This document shows positions 1 through 6,680 of a stretch of DNA of 12,965 nt, piece after piece. The notes beneath the pieces were generated by a model. It was not told the DNA's origin, did no database searches, and saw only the letters and a program-made list of their open reading frames with translations. The DNA is from a candidate division NC10 bacterium SPGG6 (GTDB taxonomy: Bacteria; Methylomirabilota; Methylomirabilia; Methylomirabilales; CSP1-5). The position numbers and the translations under genes are program-made. The stretch is taken from contig LXTG01000080.1 in the NCBI GenBank assembly GCA_001643535.1, positions 1 to 12,965 of the forward strand, given 5' to 3'. The first letter of the stretch is position 1. Every line of letters begins with the position of its first letter.

Positions 1-78
1 TGCCAGCCTTAAACGGCGAACCTCACGCTCCACACGGTTCTGCCTCTGCATCACGGTTCTTATCGTTGGCTCAGTCAT
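1..78 (-). CDS. Partial CDS, N-terminus of a charged hypothetical protein
   Basis: Only the first 26 codons are present; the gene continues past the left edge. Translation begins MTEPTIRTVMQRQNRVE and continues with a run rich in Arg and Glu that could be the start of a coiled coil. The ATG at 78-76 is preceded on the minus strand by GGGAGG with about 5 bases of spacing, a strong ribosome site, which is the main reason for calling it. Small proteins of this layout, a short charged helix followed by a membrane segment, are common, but the rest is outside the window, so no function is assigned. Confidence 0.55.
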   Translation of the reverse strand, partial: MTEPTIRTVMQRQNRVEREVRRLRLA

Positions 79-161
79 CGCTCCCTCCCTTCGACGTCTC
101 ACTTCGAACTCCCGCCGCACTACAAATTCTGTTCCTCCGCTCATATCTCCGCACCCAAGCT

Positions 162-210
162 AGTGCCGCACCAATTATTTCTTGCTAACATCCCCCTCTG
201 GTGCGGCACT
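162..210. repeat. Perfect 11-bp inverted repeat with 27-nt AT-richer loop
   Basis: AGTGCCGCACC at 162-172 is mirrored exactly by GGTGCGGCACT at 200-210. The 27 bases between are clearly AT-richer than the surroundings. Neither side is followed by a T-run, so it is not a standard intrinsic terminator. It sits in the leader or promoter region of the leftmost minus-strand gene. It could be a regulator site, a structured RNA element or the core of a small repeat family; the sequence does not say which. Confidence 0.75.
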
Positions 211-310
211 TCCGCTATGGGGGCAGGCCCCCCGGTACTCGGTGGACCGACGACCATTAGCCGATGACCCAGTTCATGGTTCATAGCAACAACCCAGATT
301 CTCATTCTTA

Positions 311-338
311 AACCATCAACCCTGAACCGTGAACCGCT
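311..338. repeat. Four degenerate AACCNNN heptamers in tandem
   Basis: Units AACCATC, AACCCTG, AACCGTG and AACCGCT follow one another without gaps. Just upstream, at 272-285, GTTCATG and GTTCATA form a pair of related heptamers. The pattern resembles the GGTTCA-type low-complexity intergenic repeats of some bacterial genomes. No function can be assigned. Confidence 0.6.
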
Positions 339-931
339 TCGTCGGTCAACGGTCATCGCTCGGTAGTTAGAAGGGCACTAGAAGTAGGCTGCCCAATAAT
401 TATGGGGAAGACTACGATTCCTGCAACCGAAATCGGATGGTTCATGAATCGACCACCACTTAAATACCGGTTAAAATTGATGAGTTGCCACGACCATGTC
501 GGGCAGTTGCGCCCTGCCTTAGATGATGAATCGCCCACCATAATCGGGCGGGCAGACTGGGCCGCCGCTCCAGGAGTCCGGATGTCATAGCGGTGGTCGA
601 GCAAGTGGTGTGCGAACGACTGTAGTAAGCAGTGTGCCTCCCCTGAAGAGGGCCGAAGTGTTTCCCGGCAGGCCAGGGGTGTCAAGGGTATGAATGCTCA
701 ACCCCCCTTAGGTGATCGATAATATGGTCGGATATCGGGCATCCCTCGATCCTGAATCCTACCGATTCTTAGGAAATTGCGGGGGAAAGGGACCCCAAGG
801 CTGGCAGCATATTTGCATGTCTACAGTCCTCCAAGAGCCGGGGAGTGTTGTTGGCGAAACAGTGAAGCCACGGGAGGAAAGCTCCTTCGCTCAACCGCCC
901 CTGCCCTTTGCGACTCAGGAGGGTTCACGCT

Positions 932-1303
932 GTGGCGAAGGCACACCGGAAAAGCGTTTTGAGAAGAGACCTTCAGAGCAGGAAACCCCCGCGCTTTCGC
1001 ATTGCTGGGGTCACAGCGGCTATCACAACCCTTCAGGAAGCTGAGGTGCTGGATCTAAGCCTCGAGGGGGCGCTCGTGGAGCATCAGGGGGTGCTTCCAC
1101 TAGGGAGCCCCTGCTTCCTTCAGTTGAAGGCCGATGGGGAGCGATTGACACTCCGGTGTAGCGTGGTGCACAGCCGGGTGACCCGCAGCGAGGCGGAGGG
1201 TGCCCTGTACTATGAGACCGGGCTGGAATTCCTGGACCTGTCCCGTGGGGCGGAGCAATCCCTCGGGGCTTTTATCCGTTCTTACGGGGCCCAAGAGGGT
1301 TAG
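932..1303 (+). CDS. PilZ-like domain protein, short form (123 aa)
   Basis: The protein is small, soluble and single-domain. PilZ domains bind cyclic di-GMP through an N-terminal RxxxR and a D/NxSxxG motif. Here R17-KPP-R21 and D41-LSLE-G46 match both in order and spacing, followed by the beta-rich body and a GLEF segment near residue 99. The start is the GTG at 932: AGGAGG at 917-922 lies 9 bases upstream, better than the in-frame TTG at 908, which would bury the ribosome site in the coding region. The predicted role is a c-di-GMP receptor acting on an unknown partner. It is a paralogue of the PilZ gene at 1523-2215, sharing the GLEFL and FIRS segments at the C-terminus. Cover-level PilZ similarity is inferred by eye from motifs only. 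Confidence 0.75.
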   Translation: MAKAHRKSVLRRDLQSRKPPRFRIAGVTAAITTLQEAEVLDLSLEGALVEHQGVLPLGSPCFLQLKADGERLTLRCSVVHSRVTRSEAEGALYYETGLEFLDLSRGAEQSLGAFIRSYGAQEG

Positions 1304-1319
1304 GAGGTCCATTCCCGAC

Positions 1320-1523
1320 ATGTTCGGCACTTTGGCATGGTTCCTGCTGTTCTTAACTGGCCGAGTCACAGTGGCGGCTTCCGACTATACTTGCGTTGCA
1401 TCCGTGGCAGTCCTTGGGATGGGCGTGAGGGTCCTTGTGATTGGTGGTGCGCATGGGTTGTTCATAATGCCCCGTTTATACATCGATAACCTTGTGGAGG
1501 AGAGTCCGCGGTTGCCGGGCTGA
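1320..1523 (+). CDS. Doubtful small hydrophobic protein (67 aa)
   Basis: An ATG at 1320 follows AGGAGG (1302-1307, overlapping the stop of the preceding PilZ gene) with 12 bases between, rather long. The product starts with a hydrophobic stretch (FGTLAWFLLFL) and has a second one around residues 25-50, so it could be a small membrane protein. Its TGA overlaps the ATG of the next gene (TGATG at 1521-1525), which suggests translational coupling. No family is recognised, and composition at third codon positions is less biased than in the flanking genes. The stretch may equally be a non-coding spacer holding the promoter of the next gene. Confidence 0.35.
   Translation: MFGTLAWFLLFLTGRVTVAASDYTCVASVAVLGMGVRVLVIGGAHGLFIMPRLYIDNLVEESPRLPG
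1441..1468 (+). promoter_or_regulatory. Possible promoter before the second PilZ gene
   Basis: TTGGTG (1441-1446), 16 bases, then CATAAT (1463-1468, five of six matches to the -10 consensus). Transcription would begin near 1475, upstream of both candidate starts of the PilZ gene. The -35 is weak. Confidence 0.3.
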
Positions 1524-2215
1524 TGGATCCCCATGGGACCGGCGATAATGACCGAGGGGTTGCGTTGGCAAGAAAAAAGAGACGGCGAAAGAAGCAGGTA
1601 GACGGCCAGTCTGCTGTCGAAGTGGCGGCCGAGGCAGGAGTAATCGTCGAGGATCCGGCACCTGTCGTGGACGGGGGCCCTGGGGAGCCGGAGGCTGCTG
1701 ACGGGGGCTCTGAGAAGCCGGAGGCTGCTGACGGGGGCTCTGAGAAGCCGGAGGCTGCAGACGGGGGCCCTGGGGAGCCGGAGGCGGCAGACGGGGGCCC
1801 TGCAGAGCTGGCAGATGCGGAACCGGAAGCCGCGAAGCCGACAGCTCCAGGCCGGAAGGATCCGGACCGGCGGCAACACGGTCGATTCGTCGTGGGAGGG
1901 GGGACCAAGGGGCGGGTTACTTCCATCTACGATGCCCGTATCCTGGACATTAGTCCCGGGGGGTCCCTGATTGAGCATGCCCATCTTGTCCGACCAGGGA
2001 CCATGTCCTCTTTGGACCTTGATCTGTTGGGGAAGAGAATGAGCCTCAAGTGCCGCGTGGCCCGTTCGGTGGTCCACCGCTCAGAGGTGCAGCCCGATGG
2101 GGAGCAGGCGTTGATCTACCGCACTGGGTTGGAATTCCTCCACCCCTCCGATGAGACGCGTCAGGTGATCAGCGATTTCATCCGGTCGATTATCGTGGAT
2201 GGGAACAAAGGCTGA
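1523..2215 (+). CDS. PilZ-domain protein with repeated acidic Pro/Ala linker (230 aa)
   Basis: Three parts are visible: a basic N-terminus (residues 17-24, ARKKRRRK), a low-complexity region with five 10-residue repeats of the type DGGPGEPEAA (residues 50-99), and a C-terminal PilZ domain (about 115-228) with R117-QHG-R121 and D142-ISPG-G147, the two c-di-GMP-binding motifs. Predicted role: c-di-GMP receptor, with the basic tip and flexible arm perhaps contacting a partner, membrane or nucleic acid. The start is uncertain: ATG 1523 overlaps the preceding stop but its nearest purine-rich site is about 19 bases away, whereas TTG 1565 has GAGGGG (1554-1559) 5 bases upstream and would give 216 aa. 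The C-terminal domain is clearly paralogous to the gene at 932-1303. A hairpin starts at the stop codon. Confidence 0.8.
   Translation: MDPHGTGDNDRGVALARKKRRRKKQVDGQSAVEVAAEAGVIVEDPAPVVDGGPGEPEAADGGSEKPEAADGGSEKPEAADGGPGEPEAADGGPAELADAEPEAAKPTAPGRKDPDRRQHGRFVVGGGTKGRVTSIYDARILDISPGGSLIEHAHLVRPGTMSSLDLDLLGKRMSLKCRVARSVVHRSEVQPDGEQALIYRTGLEFLHPSDETRQVISDFIRSIIVDGNKG
1670..1819 (+). repeat. Five tandem 30-bp coding repeats
   Basis: Units begin at 1670, 1700, 1730, 1760 and 1790, each starting GACGGGGGC. They encode DGGPGEPEAA, DGGSEKPEAA twice, DGGPGEPEAA and a diverged DGGPAELADA. Units 2 and 3 are nearly identical in DNA, pointing to recent slippage or duplication. A unit of exactly ten codons keeps the frame whenever the copy number changes. 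Confidence 0.95.
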
Positions 2216-2227
2216 GGCCGCGCCTCA
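2213..2227 (+). terminator. Hairpin built on the PilZ stop codon
   Basis: TGAGGC (2213-2218), loop CGC, GCCTCA (2222-2227): a perfect 6-bp stem whose 5' arm contains the TGA stop. No T-run follows, so termination is uncertain; it may instead stabilise the 3' end. Confidence 0.3.
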
Positions 2228-2305
2228 CAGGGAGTCCGGCAAGTCTCAGAAGCATCTTTTCTCTCAAGCCGCAAGATAAGTGATCTCCCTCATCCGCCAC
2301 CGAGG

Positions 2306-2335
2306 CCGCCCGCGTCGGCTCGTGTGCGCGGGCGG
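2306..2335. terminator. GC-rich 9-bp inverted repeat between PilZ gene and selC
   Basis: CCGCCCGCG (2306-2314) and CGCGGGCGG (2327-2335) are perfect complements with a 12-base loop. The hairpin lies between two convergently transcribed units, the second PilZ gene (plus) and selC (minus), where a shared terminator would be expected. A T-run is missing on both sides, so the function is inferred from position and stem strength. Confidence 0.4.
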
Positions 2336-2424
2336 GTGGGGTAGGTCGTTTGAAAGCAAAGATCGGTTCAATGCAAAACTCCTTGTCAACGCCACTTTTT
2401 CACGCTATACGGGACTTGGGATGC

Positions 2425-2519
2425 TGGCGGAGGCGTGTGGGAATCGAACCCACCAGCCCGCTTTTGGCAGGCCCACCGGTTTTGAAGACCGGGAGAGCCA
2501 CCAGACCCAATCCGCCTCC
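2425..2519 (-). tRNA. selC: tRNA-Sec (anticodon TCA)
   Basis: Selenocysteine tRNA, which delivers Sec at UGA codons with SelB. The minus strand shows a 95-nt gene: acceptor start GGAGGCGG, anticodon stem CCGGT/ACCGG around the loop CTTCAAA (anticodon TCA), a long variable arm whose stem GGCCTGC/GCGGGCT encloses CAAAA, and a T arm GTGGG-TTCGATT-CCCAC. The 3' strand CGCCTCC is followed by discriminator G and an encoded CCA. Length and long variable arm match bacterial tRNA-Sec (E. coli selC is also 95 nt). Seven acceptor pairs are perfect; the eighth position reads G opposite A, a mismatch where eight pairs are usual. The selB gene is about 5.6 kb away on the same strand. Confidence 0.96.
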
Positions 2520-2540
2520 GTCTCGGATCGTGAGAGCTCA

Positions 2541-2569
2541 AGTGTAGCAGTCGCCCCTTTCTTCGGCAA
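2541..2569 (-). promoter_or_regulatory. Promoter of selC
   Basis: On the minus strand, TTGCCG (2569-2564), 17 bases, TACACT (2546-2541). Transcription would start near 2534, about 15 bases before the tRNA 5' end, a normal distance for a tRNA leader. Confidence 0.6.
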
Positions 2570-2600
2570 GCCTCTTGGGGCTAGAAGAGTATCCACCTTT

Positions 2601-2627
2601 GGAACGGCATTTTCAATTTGCCGTCCC
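2601..2627. promoter_or_regulatory. Inverted repeat in the leader of the HD-GYP gene
   Basis: ACGGCA (2604-2609) and TGCCGT (2619-2624) are perfect complements around a 9-base AT-rich loop, with two further G-C pairs outside one mismatch. It ends 2 bases before the GGGGGAG ribosome site. It may be an operator or an RNA hairpin affecting translation. Confidence 0.35.
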
Positions 2628-2643
2628 TTGGGGGAGTGCACCA

Positions 2644-3651
2644 ATGACGGGTCTGTACGAGGAACAACGGCCTCGCATCCTGGTGGTCGATGACCAGGAG
2701 GAGAACTTGGACCTCTTGGAGGCCTTTCTCGAGGTGCACGACTACGAGGTCACCCGGGCCAGGAACGGTCAGGAGGCCTTGGCACAGGTGGCCGAGGAGC
2801 CCCCCGCCCTGATCCTCCTCGATACCCACATCCCGGCCCCGGACGGGTTTCAAGTCTGCAGGCAGCTCAAACAGAATGAGCAGACCCGCCTGATCCCGAT
2901 CATCATCGTGACTGCCGCCGGGGAGCTGGAGAGCCGGATTCGGGGGATCGAGGCCGGGGCCGATGATTTCCTGACGAAACCAATCCATCGGGTGGAACTG
3001 GATGCCAGGGTTCGCTCCCTCCTGCGGCTGAAGCAGTTTACCGATGAGCTCGAAAACGTCGAGGTGGTTCTCATCAGTCTCGCCTTGGCCGTGGAGGCCA
3101 AGGACCCGTCAACCCATGGCCACTGCGAGCGGCTGGCCGATTATGCCGTCCAGCTGGGGCAACGGCTTGGACTCCCCTCCGAGCATCTCACGGCCCTTCG
3201 TCGGGCAGGGTATCTGCATGATCTCGGCAAGATCGCGGTTCCCGAGGCGATCCTCCTGAAGGCTGGGCCCCTCACGCCGGAGGAGTGGAAGATCATGCGG
3301 CTGCACCCGGTGGTCGGCGAGCGGATCTGCCAGCCCCTGCGCTCGTTACGGCTGGTTCTCCCGATCATTCGTCACCACCACGAGCGGTGGGATGGCAGTG
3401 GCTATCCGGACGGTCTCGCGGAAGAGGCGATCCCCTTGACCGCCAGGATCCTCCAGATCGTGGACGTGTTCGATGCCCTGATCGCGGACCGCCCCTACAG
3501 GGCTCTGCTCTCCCCCGCCGAGGCCACCACGATCATCCAGGAAGAAGCCGGCAAGGGTTGGTACGAGCCGAAGCTGCTGGCCGAGTTTATCGCTCTCATC
3601 AACAGCGATGGGGGATCTTTGAAGACTGGGTCAGCGGCCCTCGTGGGGTAG
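2644..3651 (+). CDS. Response regulator with HD-GYP phosphodiesterase domain (335 aa)
   Basis: Predicted two-component output protein that breaks down cyclic di-GMP when phosphorylated. Residues 10-130 form a receiver domain: acidic pair D16-D17, phospho-acceptor D60 in LILLDTHIP, T90 and K112 in FLTKP. Residues 140-325 form an HD-GYP domain: H192-D193 in HDLGK, histidines 244-246, and the signature GSGYPDGL (251-258). ATG 2644 is chosen because GGGGGAG (2630-2636) lies 7 bases upstream and the receiver begins soon after; an upstream in-frame TTG at 2575 lacks this. RpfG-type architecture. No histidine kinase is adjacent. Its last 21 bases overlap the 3' end of lon on the other strand. Together with the two PilZ genes upstream it suggests a local c-di-GMP theme, although no diguanylate cyclase is present. 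Confidence 0.9.
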   Translation: MTGLYEEQRPRILVVDDQEENLDLLEAFLEVHDYEVTRARNGQEALAQVAEEPPALILLDTHIPAPDGFQVCRQLKQNEQTRLIPIIIVTAAGELESRIRGIEAGADDFLTKPIHRVELDARVRSLLRLKQFTDELENVEVVLISLALAVEAKDPSTHGHCERLADYAVQLGQRLGLPSEHLTALRRAGYLHDLGKIAVPEAILLKAGPLTPEEWKIMRLHPVVGERICQPLRSLRLVLPIIRHHHERWDGSGYPDGLAEEAIPLTARILQIVDVFDALIADRPYRALLSPAEATTIIQEEAGKGWYEPKLLAEFIALINSDGGSLKTGSAALVG

Positions 3652-6015
3652 CAAGACCTCCTCCGGGACGAGGACAATCTGCGGTACTTCGTCTACGCCC
3701 TTGATAAACCGGAACTCGAGGCCCTGCCGGACCTCTTCCGGGATATCTTCCAGGTCTTTGGCGTTCCGTTCGGGGAGGACAACGGCCTTTAGGCCAGCCC
3801 GCTTGGCCGCCAGCGCCTTTTCCTTGATTCCACCCACCTGCAGGACCTGCCCCCGGAGGGTGATCTCTCCGGTCATCGCGATCCCGCTCTGGACAGGCCG
3901 TCCCGTGACGAGGGAGAGAAGGGCAGTATACATCGTGATCCCGGCGGATGGCCCATCCTTGGGAATCGCTCCCGCAGGGACATGGATGTGGATGTCCTGT
4001 TTGAGGAAGAAATCGTCGGCGAGGCCCAGCTCCCGGGAGCGGCTCCGGATGGCGCTCAAGGCGGCCTCTGCCGACTCCTTCATCACCTCACCCAGATGGC
4101 CGGTGAGGATGAGATTTCCCTTGCCGGGCATCTTCGTGGCCTCCACGAAGAGGATATCGCCTCCGGTGGGCGTCCAGGCAAGTCCGATGGCTACTCCCGG
4201 TTGAGAGGTCCGTTCAGCGACCTCCGAGAAGAACTTGACGGGGCCGAGAAGCCTGTGAAGGTCTTCCGCCGTGATGGTGGCCGGATCGGTCCGTCCCTCC
4301 GACACTTCCTTAGCCACCGCGCGACAGATCGAGGCAATCTCCCTCTCCAGGTTCCGCACCCCTGCCTCACGAGTGTAAGAGGCGATGATCCCCCGGATGG
4401 CATCGTCGGTGAGAGTAAGGTGCGCTGCCGTGAGGCCGTGGGCGTCGAGCTCCTTCGCGATCAGATAGCGCTTGGCGATATGGAGCTTCTCCGACTCGGT
4501 GTAACCGGGCAGCTCCAAGACCTCCATCCGGTCCCGCAGGGCCGCAGGGATGGGGTCCAGGATGTTGGCGGTCGCAATGAACATCACGCGGGACAGGTCG
4601 AAGGGGATCTCCAGGTAGTGGTCCGAAAAGCTCACGTTCTGCTCTGGGTCTAGCACCTCGAGCAAAGCGGAGGAAGGGTCCCCCCGGAAGTCGGCCCCGA
4701 TCTTGTCGATCTCGTCCAGCATGAAGACGGGGTTATTGCTTGCCGCCTTCCGGATGCCCTGGATGATCCGGCCCGGGAGGGCGCCGACATAGGTCCGGCG
4801 GTGCCCCCGGATCTCTGCCTCGTCCCTGATCCCCCCGAGCGAGATCCGGATGAACTTCCGGCCCAAGGCGGCCGCGATAGAGTGACCCAGGGAGGTCTTT
4901 CCGACCCCCGGGGGGCCGACGAAACAGAGGATGGGTCCCTTCATATCCTTTTTCAGCTTTCGAACCGCCAGGTACTCCAGGATGCGCTTCTTCACCTTCT
5001 CCAGGTCGTAGTGATCCTGGTTCAGAATCTGCTCGGCGGCGGCGATGTCCAGGCGGTCCTCGGTCCCCTTAAGCCAGGGAAGCTCGAGGAGCCAGTCGAG
5101 ATAGGTTCGGACCACGCTGTACTCCCCCGCAGCAGGTGGCATCCGGGAGAATCGACCGAGTTCCCTGAGCACGACCTCTCGGACCTCGTCGGGCAGGGGG
5201 GTCTCGTCGATCCGTCGGCGGAGTTCATCCACTTCCTGGGTCCGCTCATCCCCCTCTCCCAACTCCTGCTGGATGGTCTTGAGTTGCTCGCGAAGGTAGA
5301 ACTCTCGCTGGGCCGTGTCCATCCCCGCCTTGACCTGGGCATGGATCTGGTGACTGAGCTCAAGCGCCTCCAGCTGTCGCGTCAAGAGTTCGGTCACTCG
5401 CCTCAGGCGTGGCTTGGTCCCCGTGGTTTCAAGGATCTCCTGCTTTTCCTCCACCGAGAGGTTCAGGTTCGAGGCGACCATATCCGCCAGCACACCGCCC
5501 TCCTCGATGTTAAGTGCCAGGATGGCAAGCTCGGCGGGGAGGTTGGGGGAGAGCTCGACGGCCTGCTGGAAGAGACGGCGCAGATTGACCACCAGTGCCT
5601 CGAACTCCTTATCTCGTTCCTCGCTTTCAGGCTGTGACTCGACGGTCGCGCGGAAGTAGGGGTCCGTGTGAGTGATCTGAACGAGGCGGATCCGCTCGAG
5701 GCCCTGGGCCATGATGCTGATTGTACCGTCGGGAAGCTTGATCATCTTGGCGATAATCGCTGCGGTTCCGACCGGGAAGAGATCCTCCGCGCGGGGGTCC
5801 TCCGTCTCCTTCTTTTTAAGGGTCACGACCCCGATGATCCGGTTTCCCATCACCACCTCATCCACAAGGCGGACGGATTTTTCTTGCCCGACCAGGATGG
5901 GAAGAATCACATTGGGGAAAAGGACACTCCCGCGAAGCGGAAGGATGGGGAGCTCTGGAGGGATCTGGGCACCGGCGCTCGTGGGCAAACTCTCTGGTGC
6001 TTCCTGCGCTGCCAT
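3631..6015 (-). CDS. lon: ATP-dependent protease Lon (LonA type, 794 aa)
   Basis: Cytoplasmic AAA+ serine protease that degrades misfolded and regulatory proteins. Domains in order: N-terminal substrate-binding region (about 22-215, starting LPILPLRG), a helical linker, the AAA+ module with Walker A GPPGVGKT (367-374) and Walker B FMLDEIDK (431-438), and the C-terminal protease with the Ser-Lys dyad S690 (PKDGPSAG) and K733 (GGIKEK), 43 residues apart as in E. coli Lon. Full length for the family. The ATG at 6015 has GGGAGG 6 bases upstream. It lies 23 bases downstream of the hsp20 gene on the same strand, so the two probably form one heat-shock-type operon. The stop region overlaps the convergent HD-GYP gene by 21 bases, leaving no room for a separate terminator. 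Confidence 0.97.
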   Translation of the reverse strand: MAAQEAPESLPTSAGAQIPPELPILPLRGSVLFPNVILPILVGQEKSVRLVDEVVMGNRIIGVVTLKKKETEDPRAEDLFPVGTAAIIAKMIKLPDGTISIMAQGLERIRLVQITHTDPYFRATVESQPESEERDKEFEALVVNLRRLFQQAVELSPNLPAELAILALNIEEGGVLADMVASNLNLSVEEKQEILETTGTKPRLRRVTELLTRQLEALELSHQIHAQVKAGMDTAQREFYLREQLKTIQQELGEGDERTQEVDELRRRIDETPLPDEVREVVLRELGRFSRMPPAAGEYSVVRTYLDWLLELPWLKGTEDRLDIAAAEQILNQDHYDLEKVKKRILEYLAVRKLKKDMKGPILCFVGPPGVGKTSLGHSIAAALGRKFIRISLGGIRDEAEIRGHRRTYVGALPGRIIQGIRKAASNNPVFMLDEIDKIGADFRGDPSSALLEVLDPEQNVSFSDHYLEIPFDLSRVMFIATANILDPIPAALRDRMEVLELPGYTESEKLHIAKRYLIAKELDAHGLTAAHLTLTDDAIRGIIASYTREAGVRNLEREIASICRAVAKEVSEGRTDPATITAEDLHRLLGPVKFFSEVAERTSQPGVAIGLAWTPTGGDILFVEATKMPGKGNLILTGHLGEVMKESAEAALSAIRSRSRELGLADDFFLKQDIHIHVPAGAIPKDGPSAGITMYTALLSLVTGRPVQSGIAMTGEITLRGQVLQVGGIKEKALAAKRAGLKAVVLPERNAKDLEDIPEEVRQGLEFRFIKGVDEVPQIVLVPEEVLLPHEGR

Positions 6016-6038
6016 AGAATGCCTCCCGGGGTTGCTGA

Positions 6039-6482
6039 TTACTCGGTTAGGATCCGGATCGTGTGTTCCCCTGAGTCTCTTCTCTTGGGGATGGTGATAT
6101 GGAGGAACCCGTCTTGATAGACAGCCTCGACGGCGTCAGGGGGAGGGGAGAAATCGAAGCTGACCCATCGCTCGAAGGGCCCGAATTCAATCTCCATTTG
6201 GTGACATCGTTGTGCGTCGATGGGGGCAGCGACGCGCCGGGACCCAGCAATCCGTAGGCGACGTCCCTCTACGGTGACATCGATATCCTTCCGTTCTGTG
6301 CCGGCAATTTCCATCACGACGATGATTGCCGAGCTCGTCTCGTAGACGTCTATCACCGGCTTGAAGCTGGATCCCCGGACAAGGGTAGGGCGGCCACGGT
6401 GGAAGAGGCTCTCCATCATCTCCGTCATGCGGGCACGGAGCTGCTCGAACTCGCGCTCGATATCTTCTCCCGGATGTCCCAT
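6039..6482 (-). CDS. Hsp20/alpha-crystallin small heat-shock protein (147 aa)
   Basis: ATP-independent holdase chaperone that binds unfolding proteins. The alpha-crystallin domain spans about residues 40-135: FKPVIDVYET at the start, the G-x-F-x-R segment in EFGPFERWVSFD, and the closing DGFLHITIPK. The C-terminal tail carries the I-x-I oligomerisation motif (I142-R-I144). The N-terminal arm is short and charged, as in many bacterial members. The ATG at 6482 follows a GAGGCAGG purine run. First gene of the hsp20-lon pair, which links holding of damaged proteins to their degradation. A TTGATC-17-TATGGT promoter lies upstream; no CIRCE element or sigma32-type site was seen. Confidence 0.93.
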   Translation of the reverse strand: MGHPGEDIEREFEQLRARMTEMMESLFHRGRPTLVRGSSFKPVIDVYETSSAIIVVMEIAGTERKDIDVTVEGRRLRIAGSRRVAAPIDAQRCHQMEIEFGPFERWVSFDFSPPPDAVEAVYQDGFLHITIPKRRDSGEHTIRILTE

Positions 6483-6579
6483 AAACCTGCCTCTCTCGCC
6501 TTACCGGCATGCAGGTGACTTTCGGCCCCGGTGAGAGTCCGGTCGATTTACCGCCAGGATTGCATCTATTCCCCTGCCT

Positions 6580-6608
6580 ACCATAGCAAAAGGCGACCGT
6601 GGGATCAA
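6580..6608 (-). promoter_or_regulatory. Promoter of the hsp20-lon operon
   Basis: Minus strand: TTGATC (6608-6603), 17 bases, TATGGT (6585-6580). Start predicted near 6573, giving a leader of about 90 bases before hsp20. Each hexamer has four of six consensus matches. Confidence 0.45.
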
Positions 6609-6622
6609 CTGTCCCCGCTCCC

Positions 6623-6651
6623 TTGTGACACAGGACGGAGGAAGGTAGAAT
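6623..6651 (+). promoter_or_regulatory. Promoter of the P1-family peptidase gene
   Basis: TTGTGA (6623-6628), 17 bases, TAGAAT (6646-6651, five of six). Start near 6658, about 23 bases before the ATG. Its -35 begins 15 bases beyond the -35 of the opposing hsp20 promoter, a compact divergent pair. Confidence 0.55.
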
Positions 6652-6680
6652 AAGGCAAGGCCCGTGCCAAGGAGGGGCGG

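Larger units (their letters stand above)
79..931. other. Long stretch without a convincing gene, rich in short dyads
   Basis: About 850 bases lie between the divergent leftmost gene and the first PilZ gene. Short open frames exist on both strands (for example 402-590 plus, 353-685 minus and 712-1044 plus), but none has a good ribosome site, a recognisable domain or coding-like composition. The stretch holds a perfect 11-bp inverted repeat (162-172/200-210), a G5/C5 hairpin (219-232), four AACC-heptamers (311-338), and dyads at 245-253/339-347 and 262-269/351-358. No tRNA, riboswitch or insertion sequence was recognised. A GATAAT hexamer at 718-723 could be a -10 for the downstream PilZ gene, but no good -35 goes with it. 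Confidence 0.6.

Noticed and set aside
402..685. Small open frames on both strands in the gene-free stretch
   Set aside because: No ribosome site, no recognisable domain, mixed composition; initial suspicion of a transposase remnant found no DDE or DEDD motif.
850..930. Resemblance to a GEMM (c-di-GMP-I) riboswitch upstream of the first PilZ gene (GAAACAG...AAGCCACGGG)
   Set aside because: The hallmark GGCAAACC and CGCAAAGCC segments and the GGTAGGTAGCGGGGTT arm are missing; only a few bases agree.
1385..2077. Long open frame on the minus strand opposite the second PilZ gene, with repeated Leu/Arg/Pro units
   Set aside because: It is the antisense of the 30-bp coding repeats; the plus strand shows PilZ motifs and the minus reading has no domain.
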